Assembly (NCBI RefSeq): GCF_018618415.1
Contig: NZ_JACSMA010000001.1
Coordinates: 496,001 to 560,000 of the forward strand
Reading direction: 5' to 3'
DNA from: Exiguobacterium sp. s146
GTDB taxonomy: Bacteria; Bacillota; Bacilli; Exiguobacteriales; Exiguobacteriaceae
DNA: 64,000 bases
The number at the start of each line of letters is the position of its first letter. Within the stretch, counting starts at the first letter, position 1. The translations under genes and the position numbers were made by a program. Shown one piece after another: positions 1-8,417 of this stretch. The notes under the pieces are model-generated. The model made no database searches. It saw only the letters and a list, made by a program, of their open reading frames with translations, and was not told the origin of the DNA.

Positions 1-561
1 GACACCGCTCGCCGGCGCTTTGAACGTGATATGTTTTGCCAAAATATACCCGGTCTTCGTGCCGATGTTCACTTTATACCAACGTGTCGTGCCCGTATAC
101 CGATACGAGATCGTCTCGAGCTTCATCCCTTGGCGCAAGAACACGACATTCGACGAGGTCGTGAGCGGGCGTGACTTCAAGTAGACGCTTGATGGGGCGA
201 CGAACGTCGTCTTCGTGAACGCGACTTCGGCTGTCGATAGCTTGACATACGTGGCCGGGACATACCCATAGCCTGTACCCCATTGGATTTTGTACCAACG
301 GGTGCCATTCGTCGTGAATGACGTCCGGACCATCATCGTGCCGTCCCGAACAATTTTACCTAGACTTGACGCTGAGCCTGACGGTGTTTTGCGGACGTTG
401 ATTTGACTGATGCCCGTAACGGAACCTTTTGTGTTGACGGACGTCTCACGATAGGAGGCTTCGACCGTGGTCGGGTTGACGGTGAGCGGAGTGGTCGGCG
501 GAGTAAATGTGAACGCGGTCGCGAGGGCGGCAGCGAGCAAGACTGAGGCAGATTTTTTCAA
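1..561 (-). CDS. Secreted SH3b-domain protein, 3' end cut off by the window
   Basis: Open for 187 codons from a TTG start at 561 to the window edge with no stop, so the C-terminus is missing. The TTG is chosen because AAAGGAGC lies just upstream and the protein then begins MKKSASVLLAALATAFTF, a typical signal peptide. Two bacterial SH3 (SH3b) repeats are visible: one with INVRKTPSG...SLGKI...WYKIQWGTGYGYVPATYVK and one with VYLKSRPLTTSS...WYKVNIGTKTGYILAKHI. SH3b domains bind peptidoglycan, so this is probably an exported wall-binding protein; any catalytic domain would lie beyond the window. It is transcribed in the same direction as the NamZ-type muramidase upstream but is separated from it by a terminator. 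Confidence 0.8.
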   Translation of the reverse strand, partial: MKKSASVLLAAALATAFTFTPPTTPLTVNPTTVEASYRETSVNTKGSVTGISQINVRKTPSGSASSLGKIVRDGTMMVRTSFTTNGTRWYKIQWGTGYGYVPATYVKLSTAEVAFTKTTFVAPSSVYLKSRPLTTSSNVVFLRQGMKLETISYRYTGTTRWYKVNIGTKTGYILAKHITFKAPASGV

Positions 562-639
562 AATGGGAAGCTCCTTTTTCGATAATATAACCATATAATA
601 TATTGAATAGGGCGATAATGGGTATTACCATTTCATTAC

Positions 640-670
640 AAAAAGAGACAGACTCCGTGGAGCCTGTCTG
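640..670 (-). terminator. Rho-independent terminator after namZ-like gene
   Basis: The minus strand reads AGACAGGCTCC...GGAGTCTGTCT (one mismatch in the stem) followed by CTTTTTG. It lies directly downstream of the muramidase stop codon. Confidence 0.75.
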
Positions 671-674
671 GTCC

Positions 675-1910
675 TTATTTATACAACAAATACTCTTTCC
701 GAATCGGCAAGAACGCATCGCGCTCGGCATCGACTTTCGTCATGATTGCCTCAAGCGATTCGCCGGAGAGAATCATATCTTTCACGTAGGCGTTCCCGGT
801 CAGCTTCGTGATGAAGTCGTTGGCGAGGAACTCGAAGTCGTCCGGATACAGGTCGTGTGCCGTCTTGACCATAGCGATGCCGGTCTTGACCGCTTCGAAC
901 TTCGTCGGCTCCGTAACGTATACTTCGACGCCGTGCGACAGTTTGCCTGCGTTCTTCGAGAACGTCGGTGTGAACGAGGCGGCGCGGAACGTGACACCTG
1001 GTAGTTCGAGGTCGTTCAACGTTTTGGCGTAGTCATGCGCCTTCACATACGGGGCGCCAATCAATTGGAACGGCTTCGTCGTGCCACGTCCTTCCGACAG
1101 GTTCGTCCCTTCAAATAGTCCAGTCGCCGGATAGACGTTGACCGTGTCCGTCGTCGGCATGTTCGGTGACGGCATGACGAACGGGAGTCCGGTATCTTCG
1201 TACAGCATCGAACGCTTCCAGCCCTTCATCTTGACGACTTCGAGGTCGGCTTGAATCTGATATTCCGTGTTGAACAAGCGGGCGAGCTCACCGACGGTCA
1301 TGCCGTGCTTGAGCGGGATCGGATAGAGGCCGATGAAGCTCGAATAGGCCGGGTCGAGCACGGGTCCTTCGACACGGAGGCCACCTTGCGGGTTCGGCCG
1401 GTCGAGGACGACGAACGGAATATCATTCTCGGCTGCGGCTTCCATTGCATACGCCATCGTATAGATGTACGTATAGAAGCGCGTACCGACATCTTGAATG
1501 TCGAAGACGAGAACATCGACGTCTTTGAGCATTTCAGCCGTCGGTTTTTTCGTCGCCCCGTACAGACTATAGACAGGGAGTCCGGTCACTTCGTCAATAT
1601 AAGAGCTGATTGTCGATCCGGCTTGCGCATCACCGCGGACACCGTGTTCCGGTCCATACAGTGCCGTCAATTCGAAATCATCCGAGTTATGGAACAAGTC
1701 GACGATGCTCGTCATGTTGGCATCGATTCCGGTCGGGTTTGTGATCAGACCGACGCGTTTACCAGCCAATATGTCAGGGTTGTCCATCAACCGGTCGACC
1801 CCGAGCTCGACTTTCGGTTTCTTCGGCTCTGACTTGGCATCGGCATCGAGCAACATGACAGATGACGTGACGAGCGTGAGGGCGGCGAGGCCGCCAATCC
1901 ATTTCTTCAT
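675..1910 (-). CDS. namZ: Exo-beta-N-acetylmuramidase NamZ-like (DUF1343, GH171)
   Basis: A 411-residue protein with an N-terminal signal peptide (MKKWIGGLAALTLVTSSVMLL) and a full DUF1343 domain. Family landmarks include GKRVGLITNPTGID, LYGPEHGVRGDAQAG, VFDIQDVGTRFYTYIYTM and DRPNPQGG. In Bacillus subtilis the family member NamZ (formerly YbbC) releases MurNAc from the non-reducing ends of peptidoglycan fragments, a step in wall recycling; the same activity is inferred here. The start follows AGGAGG. The promoter region carries a cre-like palindrome, which suggests carbon catabolite control. The B. subtilis mur recycling partners are not next to it; the neighbours are instead other secreted wall proteins. 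Confidence 0.88.
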   Translation of the reverse strand: MKKWIGGLAALTLVTSSVMLLDADAKSEPKKPKVELGVDRLMDNPDILAGKRVGLITNPTGIDANMTSIVDLFHNSDDFELTALYGPEHGVRGDAQAGSTISSYIDEVTGLPVYSLYGATKKPTAEMLKDVDVLVFDIQDVGTRFYTYIYTMAYAMEAAAENDIPFVVLDRPNPQGGLRVEGPVLDPAYSSFIGLYPIPLKHGMTVGELARLFNTEYQIQADLEVVKMKGWKRSMLYEDTGLPFVMPSPNMPTTDTVNVYPATGLFEGTNLSEGRGTTKPFQLIGAPYVKAHDYAKTLNDLELPGVTFRAASFTPTFSKNAGKLSHGVEVYVTEPTKFEAVKTGIAMVKTAHDLYPDDFEFLANDFITKLTGNAYVKDMILSGESLEAIMTKVDAERDAFLPIRKEYLLYK

Positions 1911-1930
1911 AACTGTTCCTCCTTCATGAA

Positions 1931-1944
1931 TGTAAGCGCTTTAC
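1931..1944. promoter_or_regulatory. cre-like site upstream of namZ
   Basis: TGTAAGCGCTTTAC is a near-palindrome that matches about 8 of 10 fixed positions of the CcpA consensus TGWNANCGNTNWCA. It lies between the promoter and the namZ ribosome binding site, a position typical of a repressing roadblock. Binding is inferred. Confidence 0.5.
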
Positions 1945-1956
1945 TACTTACTGGAA

Positions 1957-1984
1957 AGTGTACCATTTTGTATTTTTAATTCAA
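1957..1984 (-). promoter_or_regulatory. Sigma-A promoter for namZ-like gene
   Basis: On the minus strand TTGAAT (-35), a 16-bp spacer and TACACT (-10) precede the gene, with the cre-like site just downstream of the predicted start point. Confidence 0.5.
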
Positions 1985-2037
1985 TATAAAGTAACTAAAA
2001 TAGGAAATTTTATTTCTATATTTGATTCGTTGTACCT

Positions 2038-2066
2038 AAAATGCCACCAGATTTCTCTGATGGCTG
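2038..2066 (-). terminator. Terminator after wall-binding C39-like protein gene
   Basis: The minus strand reads GCCATCAG-AGAAAT-CTGGTGGC followed by ATTTTAGG, just after the stop codon at 2072. The T-run is short. Confidence 0.5.
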
Positions 2067-2071
2067 GATGC

Positions 2072-3706
2072 TTATCGTACGGCAAGTGCTTTCCATCCCG
2101 TCGCGCCCATGACCGAGCTGACTTGGCTTTTCGGGATGACGAGGCGACCGCGGTACGGGTCGTTGATGTAGAGGTTGTTCTTGTCATAACCCGTCGCGAG
2201 CATGACGTGGTAATTGACGAAACCGGTGAACTTTTGGTTCGAAGCGGTATACCAATTGAAGTGACCGTACGGCTGTTTGAAGTCGACGCTCGCCCAGACG
2301 ATGACCGGATTGCCGAGTGACAGCTCGCGCTCGATGGAAGCTAATCCTTGGCCGGATAAGTCTTTCACAGGCCGGTACTTGCTCGAGAAGTTGATCATGC
2401 CTTTCGGATAGATGCCGTAGTTGCGATATTTGCTGAGCTTGCCTTTCGGGTCGCCTGTGAACATGACGTTCGGGTCGACCCAGCGATAGAGCCGGTTCTC
2501 ATAGCGGGCGTTCCACATGCTTTTTGGCATCTCCCGGTACAACGTCTCGGCGCTGACGACGCGTCCTTTTTTCTCGAGCGCCATCTTGAGCGAGAAGAAC
2601 TCGCAGCCGGACGGGTAGCCCATCTGGAATTGACGATAGAGCGGCACACTCATCTTATACGAGGACAGCGGGTTGCTATAGACACCGCGTGCGTCAAACG
2701 CGGCGTTGCCGATCCGTTTGTTCTTATACATGACACCCGATGAATCGAAGAAATACCATTTACTGTTGATGACTTGCCAATCCGTCTTCTTCGTCAAAGT
2801 TGGCGCGTAATACTCGTATTGCGTCGTATACTTCCAACCGGTCTCGCGGACGCCGGTCGAGTGAAAGTAGTAATAATGGCTCCCGACCTTATGTTTTCCT
2901 TGCAGGCGATAACCGTAGACGGGATGGAACCCGTATACCTTACCTTCAATCGTCTGCAGACCGTAGCGACGTTTTCCGTCCGTCCCGAAATAGTAATAGC
3001 GGGCGGCGACTTTTTGGACGCCGGCCAACCGATAGCCATACGTCTCATGGAAGCCATAGACGGTCGTGCCAATCTTTTTCAAGCCGTGCTGGCGTACACC
3101 GGTTGTCCCGAAATAGTAGTGGCGCGTGCCGACTTGTTGCCACCCGGTCGCGACGCGGCCATCTTTCAAGAGCAAGTACTTCTTGCCGTTGATCGTGTAC
3201 ATGCCGGTGCGGATCGTCCCGTTGTCGAAGACGTAATGCTTCACGCCGTTGACCGTCTGCCAACCGTTCAACCGTTTCCCTTCAAGAGAGAACAAGTAGC
3301 GTTTCCCGTCCACGGTCAAAAAGCCGGTCGCCATGACGCCGTTCGATTTGAAGTAGTAAAGCCCGTCCGTGAGCTGCTGCCAGCCTTTCAACTGCTTCCC
3401 GTCGTCGGCGAACAAGTAGGTCGCCCCGTCAATCTCATAGCGCCCGGTGACGAGCACTCCGTCCGTTTCAAAATAATATGTAGCGCCATCGATAGCTTGC
3501 CATCCGACGGCCATCGTCCCATCTGTTGCGAAATAGTACGTCTTGCCGTCAATCACCTGCCAGCCGGTCAGCACCGTACCGTCTTTTGTCGTATAGACCG
3601 TTCCCGTTGCCGTCGTTTGAAACCCGGCCGCGGCATGGACGTGGTCGGTACTGAGGATGATGCTCATACTGACGGCCAATCCGGCCATTACATGACTCCA
3701 CTTCAT
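2072..3706 (-). CDS. Secreted wall-binding-repeat protein with C-terminal C39-like peptidase domain
   Basis: 544 residues from the ATG at 3706, chosen because GGAGGAAC precedes it. The start gives a signal peptide (MKWSHVMAGLAVSMSIILS). Residues ~30-350 contain about 14 tandem 20-21-residue repeats of the GW/choline-binding type, e.g. GWQVIDGKTYYFATDGTMAV. The C-terminal ~190 residues look like a peptidase_C39_2 domain: VPLYRQFQMGYPSGCEFFSL carries the candidate catalytic Cys, and NYHVMLATGYD...INDPYRG carries the His and acidic residue. It is probably a surface-anchored cysteine peptidase-like protein. Substrate is unknown. Later repeats diverge (YGFHETYGYRLAG form), so they may have expanded in two phases. 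Confidence 0.85.
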   Translation of the reverse strand: MKWSHVMAGLAVSMSIILSTDHVHAAAGFQTTATGTVYTTKDGTVLTGWQVIDGKTYYFATDGTMAVGWQAIDGATYYFETDGVLVTGRYEIDGATYLFADDGKQLKGWQQLTDGLYYFKSNGVMATGFLTVDGKRYLFSLEGKRLNGWQTVNGVKHYVFDNGTIRTGMYTINGKKYLLLKDGRVATGWQQVGTRHYYFGTTGVRQHGLKKIGTTVYGFHETYGYRLAGVQKVAARYYYFGTDGKRRYGLQTIEGKVYGFHPVYGYRLQGKHKVGSHYYYFHSTGVRETGWKYTTQYEYYAPTLTKKTDWQVINSKWYFFDSSGVMYKNKRIGNAAFDARGVYSNPLSSYKMSVPLYRQFQMGYPSGCEFFSLKMALEKKGRVVSAETLYREMPKSMWNARYENRLYRWVDPNVMFTGDPKGKLSKYRNYGIYPKGMINFSSKYRPVKDLSGQGLASIERELSLGNPVIVWASVDFKQPYGHFNWYTASNQKFTGFVNYHVMLATGYDKNNLYINDPYRGRLVIPKSQVSSVMGATGWKALAVR

Positions 3707-3766
3707 AGTTGTTCCTCCGCAATCGTTTTGCAAAATTGGTATTATTTTGTAAATTAAGTATACATG

Positions 3767-3795
3767 AGAAAAGCCGCCATGACTCGGCGGCTAAA
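3767..3795 (-). terminator. Terminator of the yxlEFG-like module
   Basis: The minus strand reads AGCCGCC-GAGTCAT-GGCGGCTTTTCTC, a clean 7-bp GC stem followed by T residues. It lies 25 bp after the permease stop codon. Confidence 0.8.
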
Positions 3796-3819
3796 GGACT
3801 ATTTTGAAAAGTTGTGACA

Positions 3820-4578
3820 TCAGGACGAACGGCTTATGAACAACAACCGTTTCGAGGCGATGAACAGCGTAACTCCAATCAATAAGCCACTGCTGACAAT
3901 CGGCCAAACGAGTAAACTCTCGCCCATGAGCACCTCAGCCGATAACGAGCCGAGCCGCCATGGCATCCAGTCCCACTCGAGCCAGCCGATGAGGAGCGAC
4001 ATGATGAAATGGAGTGCGAGCGTGATGACGAGGGCGATGAGACCGCTCTCGAGCAACGCCGCGAACAAGAAGAAGATGGACAGCTGGACGACAAAATGAA
4101 GCATGAGCAGCCCGGTCGCGACCAAGAAATCGGTGACGTCGAACGAATCGAACAGGACAATCGTGTAGTAGGCGGCGCTCAATTGGGCCAGTCCGATTGC
4201 GACGACGGCGAGCAATGAATAATGGCCCCATTTGCTGAGGACGATGCGCGTGGCCGGGATTTTGAGCGACTTGAGCCAGGCGAGCGTGCCGAGCGACCGT
4301 TCATGGCTGAACGTATGCATCGCCGATAAGAGCACGACGAGCAAGCCGATTTGTCGCAACTGTTCGCTCGCTGACATGAGCACTTCTTCTGGTGATGGGG
4401 TCGGAATCTCGATGACCGCACCGTCCGGCAAGTTGCCGCCCGAGGCCAAGATGTCCGGGAGGAAATAGAGCGTGAGCGGCTGCATCGCCGCGAGCAGCAT
4501 TAACGCGATCGGGACCCAGATGAGTCGCTTGTTGCGCCATGACTCTTTCCACTCTTGCTTGAAGATGGCCAGTTTCAT
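3820..4578 (-). CDS. ABC transporter permease, YxlG-like
   Basis: 252 residues from ATG 4578, which overlaps the stop of the ATPase gene by one base (TGATG), implying translational coupling. The protein begins MKLAIFKQEWKESWRNKRLIWVP. It has about six hydrophobic segments (LIWVPIALMLLAAMQPLTLYF, IGLLVVLLSAMHTF, SLLAVVAIGLAQLSAAYY and others), as in ABC-2 type permeases. With the upstream ATPase and PLDc_N protein, the order matches YxlE-YxlF-YxlG of the B. subtilis sigY operon. The transported substrate is not known. Confidence 0.8.
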   Translation of the reverse strand: MKLAIFKQEWKESWRNKRLIWVPIALMLLAAMQPLTLYFLPDILASGGNLPDGAVIEIPTPSPEEVLMSASEQLRQIGLLVVLLSAMHTFSHERSLGTLAWLKSLKIPATRIVLSKWGHYSLLAVVAIGLAQLSAAYYTIVLFDSFDVTDFLVATGLLMLHFVVQLSIFFLFAALLESGLIALVITLALHFIMSLLIGWLEWDWMPWRLGSLSAEVLMGESLLVWPIVSSGLLIGVTLFIASKRLLFISRSS

Positions 4579-5426
4579 CAGGCGTTCACCTCCAAGAACA
4601 GGGATTCGAGCGACGGATGCCCAACATGGAGCGATTGGAGCCTTAAACCGCGTTCGAGGAGCAGTTGCAGCAGCGCCCGTTCCGTCACGTCTTTCGCGTC
4701 TGTCTCGAGTTCCCACGTCGTCCCGGAACGGGTGACGTGACTGACGCCTGGGAGTGTCCGCCACTCGTCTTCCGTCACGACGTCATTGAACAGACGGACT
4801 TGAATCGAGGACTTCGAGCCGAGCAAATCGGTCACGGTCCCTTCCATGAGCAGGCGACCTTGCCGGAGCAGGAGCACCCAATCGCTCGCTTCCTCGGCGT
4901 CCGGGAGCACGTGCGTCGAATACAGAATCATCCGCTCCCGTTTCAAGTCGCTCAACAGGTCGAGCACTTCCCGGCGGCCGCGCGGGTCGAGCGCGGATAC
5001 CGGCTCATCGAGCAACAGCAGTTCCGGGTCATGGACGAGCGCCTGGGCGATGCCGAGCCGTTGTCGCATACCGCCGGACAAGTGTGCCGCCGGTCGATCG
5101 ACGGGCTCGAGTCCGACCCGTTTCAACAAATGGACCGGGTCGACATTCGTGACGCCGGTCAACTCGGCCGCATAGCGAATCGTCTCGACCGGTGTGAGCG
5201 ATGGATAGAGCGCCGGTCGCTGTGGCAGATAGCCGATACGGATGGCGTCATGCCCGACGATTTGTCCGGACGTCGGTGTCGTCACGCGGGCAATCATATT
5301 GAGCAGTGTCGTCTTGCCGGCCCCGTTCTCACCGAGGAGCGAGGTACAGCCGGGGCGGAGTGAGAAGCTGACGTCGTCGAGCGCGGTGAACGTGCCGAAT
5401 CGTTTCGTCAGTTGGGTGACGTTCAT
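4578..5426 (-). CDS. ABC transporter ATP-binding protein, YxlF-like
   Basis: 282 residues. ATG 5426 is chosen because it overlaps the upstream stop as ATGA and yields MNVTQLTKRFGTFTALDDVSF. Walker A is GENGAGKTTLLN, the signature is LSGGMRQRLGIAQAL, and Walker B is LLLLDEPVSALDP. This is a full nucleotide-binding domain plus a C-terminal extension of the kind found in ABC-2 drug or lantibiotic-type exporters. It energises the permease encoded immediately downstream. Confidence 0.88.
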   Translation of the reverse strand: MNVTQLTKRFGTFTALDDVSFSLRPGCTSLLGENGAGKTTLLNMIARVTTPTSGQIVGHDAIRIGYLPQRPALYPSLTPVETIRYAAELTGVTNVDPVHLLKRVGLEPVDRPAAHLSGGMRQRLGIAQALVHDPELLLLDEPVSALDPRGRREVLDLLSDLKRERMILYSTHVLPDAEEASDWVLLLRQGRLLMEGTVTDLLGSKSSIQVRLFNDVVTEDEWRTLPGVSHVTRSGTTWELETDAKDVTERALLQLLLERGLRLQSLHVGHPSLESLFLEVNA

Positions 5427-5626
5427 CGTTTCGTCCGTCCCCATAGGAAGTACACGATCGGGCCGAGAATGTTGATGAACAGGATGACGAGGAGCCATAC
5501 CCATTTCGGTCCGTTCGTTTCTTGCCGTTTGAGCAAATCAATCAAGGCGACGACGAGCAAGATGAGTTGCAGCACGAGCAATGGCAAGAGGATGAGCAAT
5601 AAATTTGAGTCATTAGTAATGTCCAA
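5423..5626 (-). CDS. PLDc_N-type small membrane protein, YxlE-like
   Basis: 67 residues with two hydrophobic helices (LLLILLPLLVLQLILLVVALI and WVWLLVILFINILGPIVYFLWG). The second has the WxWxxxxxxxxxxGPIxYFxxGR pattern of the phospholipase D nuclease N-terminal (PLDc_N) family. The start is TTG, supported by AAGGAGGAACATAA. In B. subtilis YxlE takes part in negative control of SigY together with YxlD; no sigma gene lies next to this copy. It overlaps the ATPase gene by 4 nt. Confidence 0.78.
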   Translation of the reverse strand: MDITNDSNLLLILLPLLVLQLILLVVALIDLLKRQETNGPKWVWLLVILFINILGPIVYFLWGRTKR

Positions 5627-5696
5627 TTATGTTCCTCCTTTGTAAATGAGTTCACTATTCCATTCCACATATAGGACCTATTTCCTGTATACAATA

Positions 5697-5727
5697 GAAA
5701 AAAGCCCTTTCTCTGCAAAGAAAGGGT
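5697..5727 (-). terminator. Terminator after universal stress protein gene
   Basis: The minus strand reads CCCTTTCT-TTGC-AGAGAAAGGG (near-perfect stem) followed by CTTTTTTC, just after the stop codon at 5733. Confidence 0.8.
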
Positions 5728-5732
5728 GACAA

Positions 5733-6146
5733 TCATTTGACGATGATGACCGGGGCCAGGGCTCGCTTGGCCAGCTTATGGCTGACGCTGCCAAGCACGA
5801 ACTCTTGGAACGTGTTCAGTCCGCGTGAACCGACGACGACGTACTCGTACGGCTGATGGTTCGCATATTTGACGAGCTCGACGTCCGGCTCCCCACGAAG
5901 TTCGATGTATTCATACTCGAGCCCAGCTGCGACGACTTGATCGAAGAGCGGTTGCAACATCTGTTGGCGCTTCGTTTCAAGATCGATGTTACCGGTCGAG
6001 TTGAGTGCGGCTTCTTTCGATTCCTTGGCGCTGACGACATGGACGATGTCAATCGAGGCGTCTGATGCGATGGCGAGCTGAATCGCTTTCTCAAGTGCTC
6101 GCTTCGAGTGGGCAGATCCGTCTGCCGCTAAAAATACCTTTCCCAT
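5733..6146 (-). CDS. Universal stress protein, UspA family
   Basis: 137 residues from ATG 6146, which follows GAGGAGGACG. The fold markers are MGKVFLAADGSAHSKRALEKA at the N-terminus and VVGSRGLNTFQEFVLGSVSHKLAKRA near the C-terminus. The latter is the G-2X-G-9X-G(S/T) ATP-binding motif of the nucleotide-binding UspA group. It is a cytoplasmic stress or energy-state protein. It lies 110 bp downstream of the SulP transporter gene with an apparent terminator between, so read-through or a separate promoter is possible. SulP and Usp genes are often neighbours in bacteria. Confidence 0.88.
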   Translation of the reverse strand: MGKVFLAADGSAHSKRALEKAIQLAIASDASIDIVHVVSAKESKEAALNSTGNIDLETKRQQMLQPLFDQVVAAGLEYEYIELRGEPDVELVKYANHQPYEYVVVGSRGLNTFQEFVLGSVSHKLAKRALAPVIIVK

Positions 6147-6210
6147 TAAAACGTCCTCCTCTTTCACACAATCTACTTTTAGTATATGCGAAATGGTAGA
6201 GCCATGGATA

Positions 6211-6241
6211 GAAAAAAGGGAGCGAACGCGAATGTTCACTC
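6211..6241 (-). terminator. Terminator after SulP gene
   Basis: The minus strand reads GAGTGAAC-ATTCGC-GTTCGCTC (one G-T pair) followed by CCTTTTTT. It separates sulP from the Usp gene. Confidence 0.75.
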
Positions 6242-6256
6242 CTGAAAAAAATCGAA

Positions 6257-7738
6257 TCAATGGCTGGCGTTCGCATCTTGTTGCTTCACGTGCAGCGCGA
6301 GCGTATTAAGCAGTTTCTCTGAATCTTTGTTCAAGTTCAACAGTTCCAGCTCGATCCCGGCCTCACGGTACTTGAAGACGACTTTATCGATGGCACCGAT
6401 GGCCGAGTCGTCCCATAGGTGCGTGTTCGAGAAGTCGATGGTGACATGTTTGACCCCGTCATCGGCATCTTCGGTCACATCGAACTGGTTGACGAACTCG
6501 GATGTCGAGGCGAAGAAGAGCTGCCCGTTCACGATGTAACGGGCACGGTCGGCGTTCACGCTACGGTCGAGTTCAATTTTCGAGATTTTCGCGGCGAAGA
6601 GGATGGCTGCCGTCAAAATCCCGGCGAACACACCGAGCGACAAGTCGTGCGTGACGACCGTGACGAGCACCGTCATGAGCATGACGAGCGTATCCGATTT
6701 TTGAGCGGTCCGCATCGCTTTGAGCGAGCTCCAATCGAACGTCGCATACGAGACGAAGAACATGACGCCGACGAGGGCGCCGACCGGGATGAGCATCAAT
6801 ACATCACTCATCGTCATGATCATGATGAACAACGCGAGTCCGGCGACGAACGTCGACAGGCGCCCACGGGCACCGGACGAGACGTTGATGACCGATTGGC
6901 CGATCATCGCACATCCTGGCATCCCGCCGAAGAGACCGGCGATGATGTTGGCGATACCTTGTCCTTTTGATTCCCGATTCTTGTTCGAATCGGTTCCGGT
7001 CATATCATCGACGATTTGTGCCGTCAACAGCGATTCGATCAATCCGACGAAGGCGAGGGAGATCGAGTAGGGAAGGATGATCATCAACGTCTCAAACGTC
7101 AACGGGACGTTCGGGAATAAAAATTCCGGGAGCGTTGCTGAAATCGTACCCATGTCGCTAATGTTTTTCGTCTCGAGCCCGAGCGTGATCGCCAGAATCG
7201 TCATGGCGACGATGGCGACGAGCGGTGCCGGGATGACTTTGTTGATGCGTGGGAACAAGAAGATGATGGCGAGCGATCCAATGACGAGCGCCCAGATAAT
7301 CCAGCTTTCACCTTCAAAGTTCGTCAATTGCGCCTGGAAGATTAAAATCGCCAAGGCATTGACGAAGCCGACCATGACGGCGCGCGGGATGAACTTCATC
7401 AAGCGGGCGATGCCGAAATAGCCGAGCGCAATTTGAATGATTCCAGCGAGAATCCCGGCCGCGAGTAAATACTGCAACCCGTAATCGGCGACGAGCGAGA
7501 CGATGACGAGCGCCATCGCACCGGTCGCAGCCGAAATCATGGCCGGACGCCCACCGGCAATCGAGATGACCATTGCGATGATGAACGACGCATATAACCC
7601 TACCATCGGATCGACTCCAGCGATTAAGGAGAAGGCAATCGCCTCAGGGATGAGGGCGAGCGCGACGACGAAGCCGGCTAGGACGTCAGCCCGGACGTTG
7701 CCGAGCCAATCTTGTTTAATCGTATTCAATTTTTCCAA
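6257..7738 (-). CDS. SulP family anion transporter with STAS domain
   Basis: 493 residues with a TTG start at 7738 ([23 protein letters not shown]). The membrane part has 10 or more hydrophobic helices and the SulP signature region near residues 20-70 ([25 protein letters not shown]). A cytoplasmic STAS domain occupies residues ~385-485 ([20 protein letters not shown]). SulP proteins move sulfate, bicarbonate or dicarboxylates; the substrate cannot be told from sequence. It resembles the B. subtilis YbaR class. It is divergent from arsR across a 229-bp region. Confidence 0.87.
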   Translation of the reverse strand: MEKLNTIKQDWLGNVRADVLAGFVVALALIPEAIAFSLIAGVDPMVGLYASFIIAMVISIAGGRPAMISAATGAMALVIVSLVADYGLQYLLAAGILAGIIQIALGYFGIARLMKFIPRAVMVGFVNALAILIFQAQLTNFEGESWIIWALVIGSLAIIFLFPRINKVIPAPLVAIVAMTILAITLGLETKNISDMGTISATLPEFLFPNVPLTFETLMIILPYSISLAFVGLIESLLTAQIVDDMTGTDSNKNRESKGQGIANIIAGLFGGMPGCAMIGQSVINVSSGARGRLSTFVAGLALFIMIMTMSDVLMLIPVGALVGVMFFVSYATFDWSSLKAMRTAQKSDTLVMLMTVLVTVVTHDLSLGVFAGILTAAILFAAKISKIELDRSVNADRARYIVNGQLFFASTSEFVNQFDVTEDADDGVKHVTIDFSNTHLWDDSAIGAIDKVVFKYREAGIELELLNLNKDSEKLLNTLALHVKQQDANASH

Positions 7739-7882
7739 AAGAACACACCTCTCTATATATTTTTTGACTTTGATCTCCGAGTCTCACGAAGATCAAATGC
7801 CGCATTATATGAGAGAAAGTATTCAACCAATACATGTTTTCACAACGTCATTCATCATAGCGGATTTTTTCTGAGAAGACAA

Positions 7883-7911
7883 TTGCTCGTTATGAAAAAC
7901 TATGGTATTTT
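7883..7911 (+). promoter_or_regulatory. Promoter of the ars operon
   Basis: TTGCTC (-35), 17-bp spacer and TATTTT (-10). The tandem palindromes start immediately after the -10 element, so a repressor bound there would block transcription initiation. Confidence 0.5.
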
Positions 7912-7912
7912 C

Positions 7913-7944
7913 ATAACGTAAAGGTTATATAACGGATTTGTTAT
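7913..7944. promoter_or_regulatory. Two abutting 16-bp palindromes, probable ArsR operator
   Basis: ATAAC-GTAAAG-GTTAT (7913-7928) is followed without any gap by ATAAC-GGATTT-GTTAT (7929-7944). The arms are identical and the spacers differ, which argues for selection on the arms. They lie between the -10 element and the arsR start codon. Confidence 0.65.
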
Positions 7945-7967
7945 ACAGATAAGGAAGGAGAATGACG

Positions 7968-8285
7968 ATGCATACTGTAGATGATTTAAGTAAAGTGCTC
8001 AAAGTGCTCGCCGATCCGACCCGTTTGACGATGCTGAAGCAGATGCAGGGCGGGGAGCAGTGTGCCTGCAGTTTTGTCGACTGTTTCGACATCTCGCAAC
8101 CGGCGATTAGCCGACATTTGAAGATGATGCGTCAAGCGGGGCTATTGTTGGAACGCCGCGACAAGCAATGGATTCACTATCGGCTGAACGAGACGAGCCC
8201 GTTCTATAAGATCGTCGTCGATCTGCTCGACAACATCGAGACGGTCGATGCGAGTTGTGATTGTGAGACGGACTGTGCGATTTGA
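7968..8285 (+). CDS. arsR: ArsR/SmtB-family metalloregulator
   Basis: 105 residues from ATG 7968; another in-frame start two codons earlier (ATG 7962) would leave a single base after GGAAGGAG. Winged-helix DNA-binding protein with DISQPAISRHLKMMRQAGLL as the recognition helix. Residues 32-39 hold C-A-C-S-F-V-D-C, close to the CxC(x2)C arsenite site of classical ArsR, and three more Cys lie at the C-terminus (CDCETDC). It probably represses its own operon until As(III) or Sb(III) binds. Tandem palindromes precede the gene. Downstream arsB supports the arsenic assignment over a zinc or cadmium sensor. Confidence 0.88.
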   Translation: MHTVDDLSKVLKVLADPTRLTMLKQMQGGEQCACSFVDCFDISQPAISRHLKMMRQAGLLLERRDKQWIHYRLNETSPFYKIVVDLLDNIETVDASCDCETDCAI

Positions 8286-8297
8286 GGAGGAAAGATA

Positions 8298-8417
8298 TTG
8301 AACGTCACGAAGTGGACATCCACTTCGCTCTTCTTAGGATTAGGTAAAACGGTTAATCAAATAGAGAATTATTGGAGGAACTCATTGTGCAGTGGATTGC
8401 TAGTATCATCTTTTTAG
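8298..8417 (+). CDS. Possible 39-residue leader-type small ORF between arsR and arsB
   Basis: TTG at 8298 lies 7 nt after GAGGAGG, an excellent ribosome binding site that otherwise has no gene to serve. The frame (beginning [19 protein letters not shown]) runs 39 codons and ends 31 nt inside arsB, so it spans the arsB ribosome binding site and start. No family is recognised. It could couple arsB translation to upstream ribosomes or be a real small protein. Existence is inferred from the SD and open frame only. Confidence 0.35.
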   Translation: MNVTKWTSTSLFLGLGKTVNQIENYWRNSLCSGLLVSSF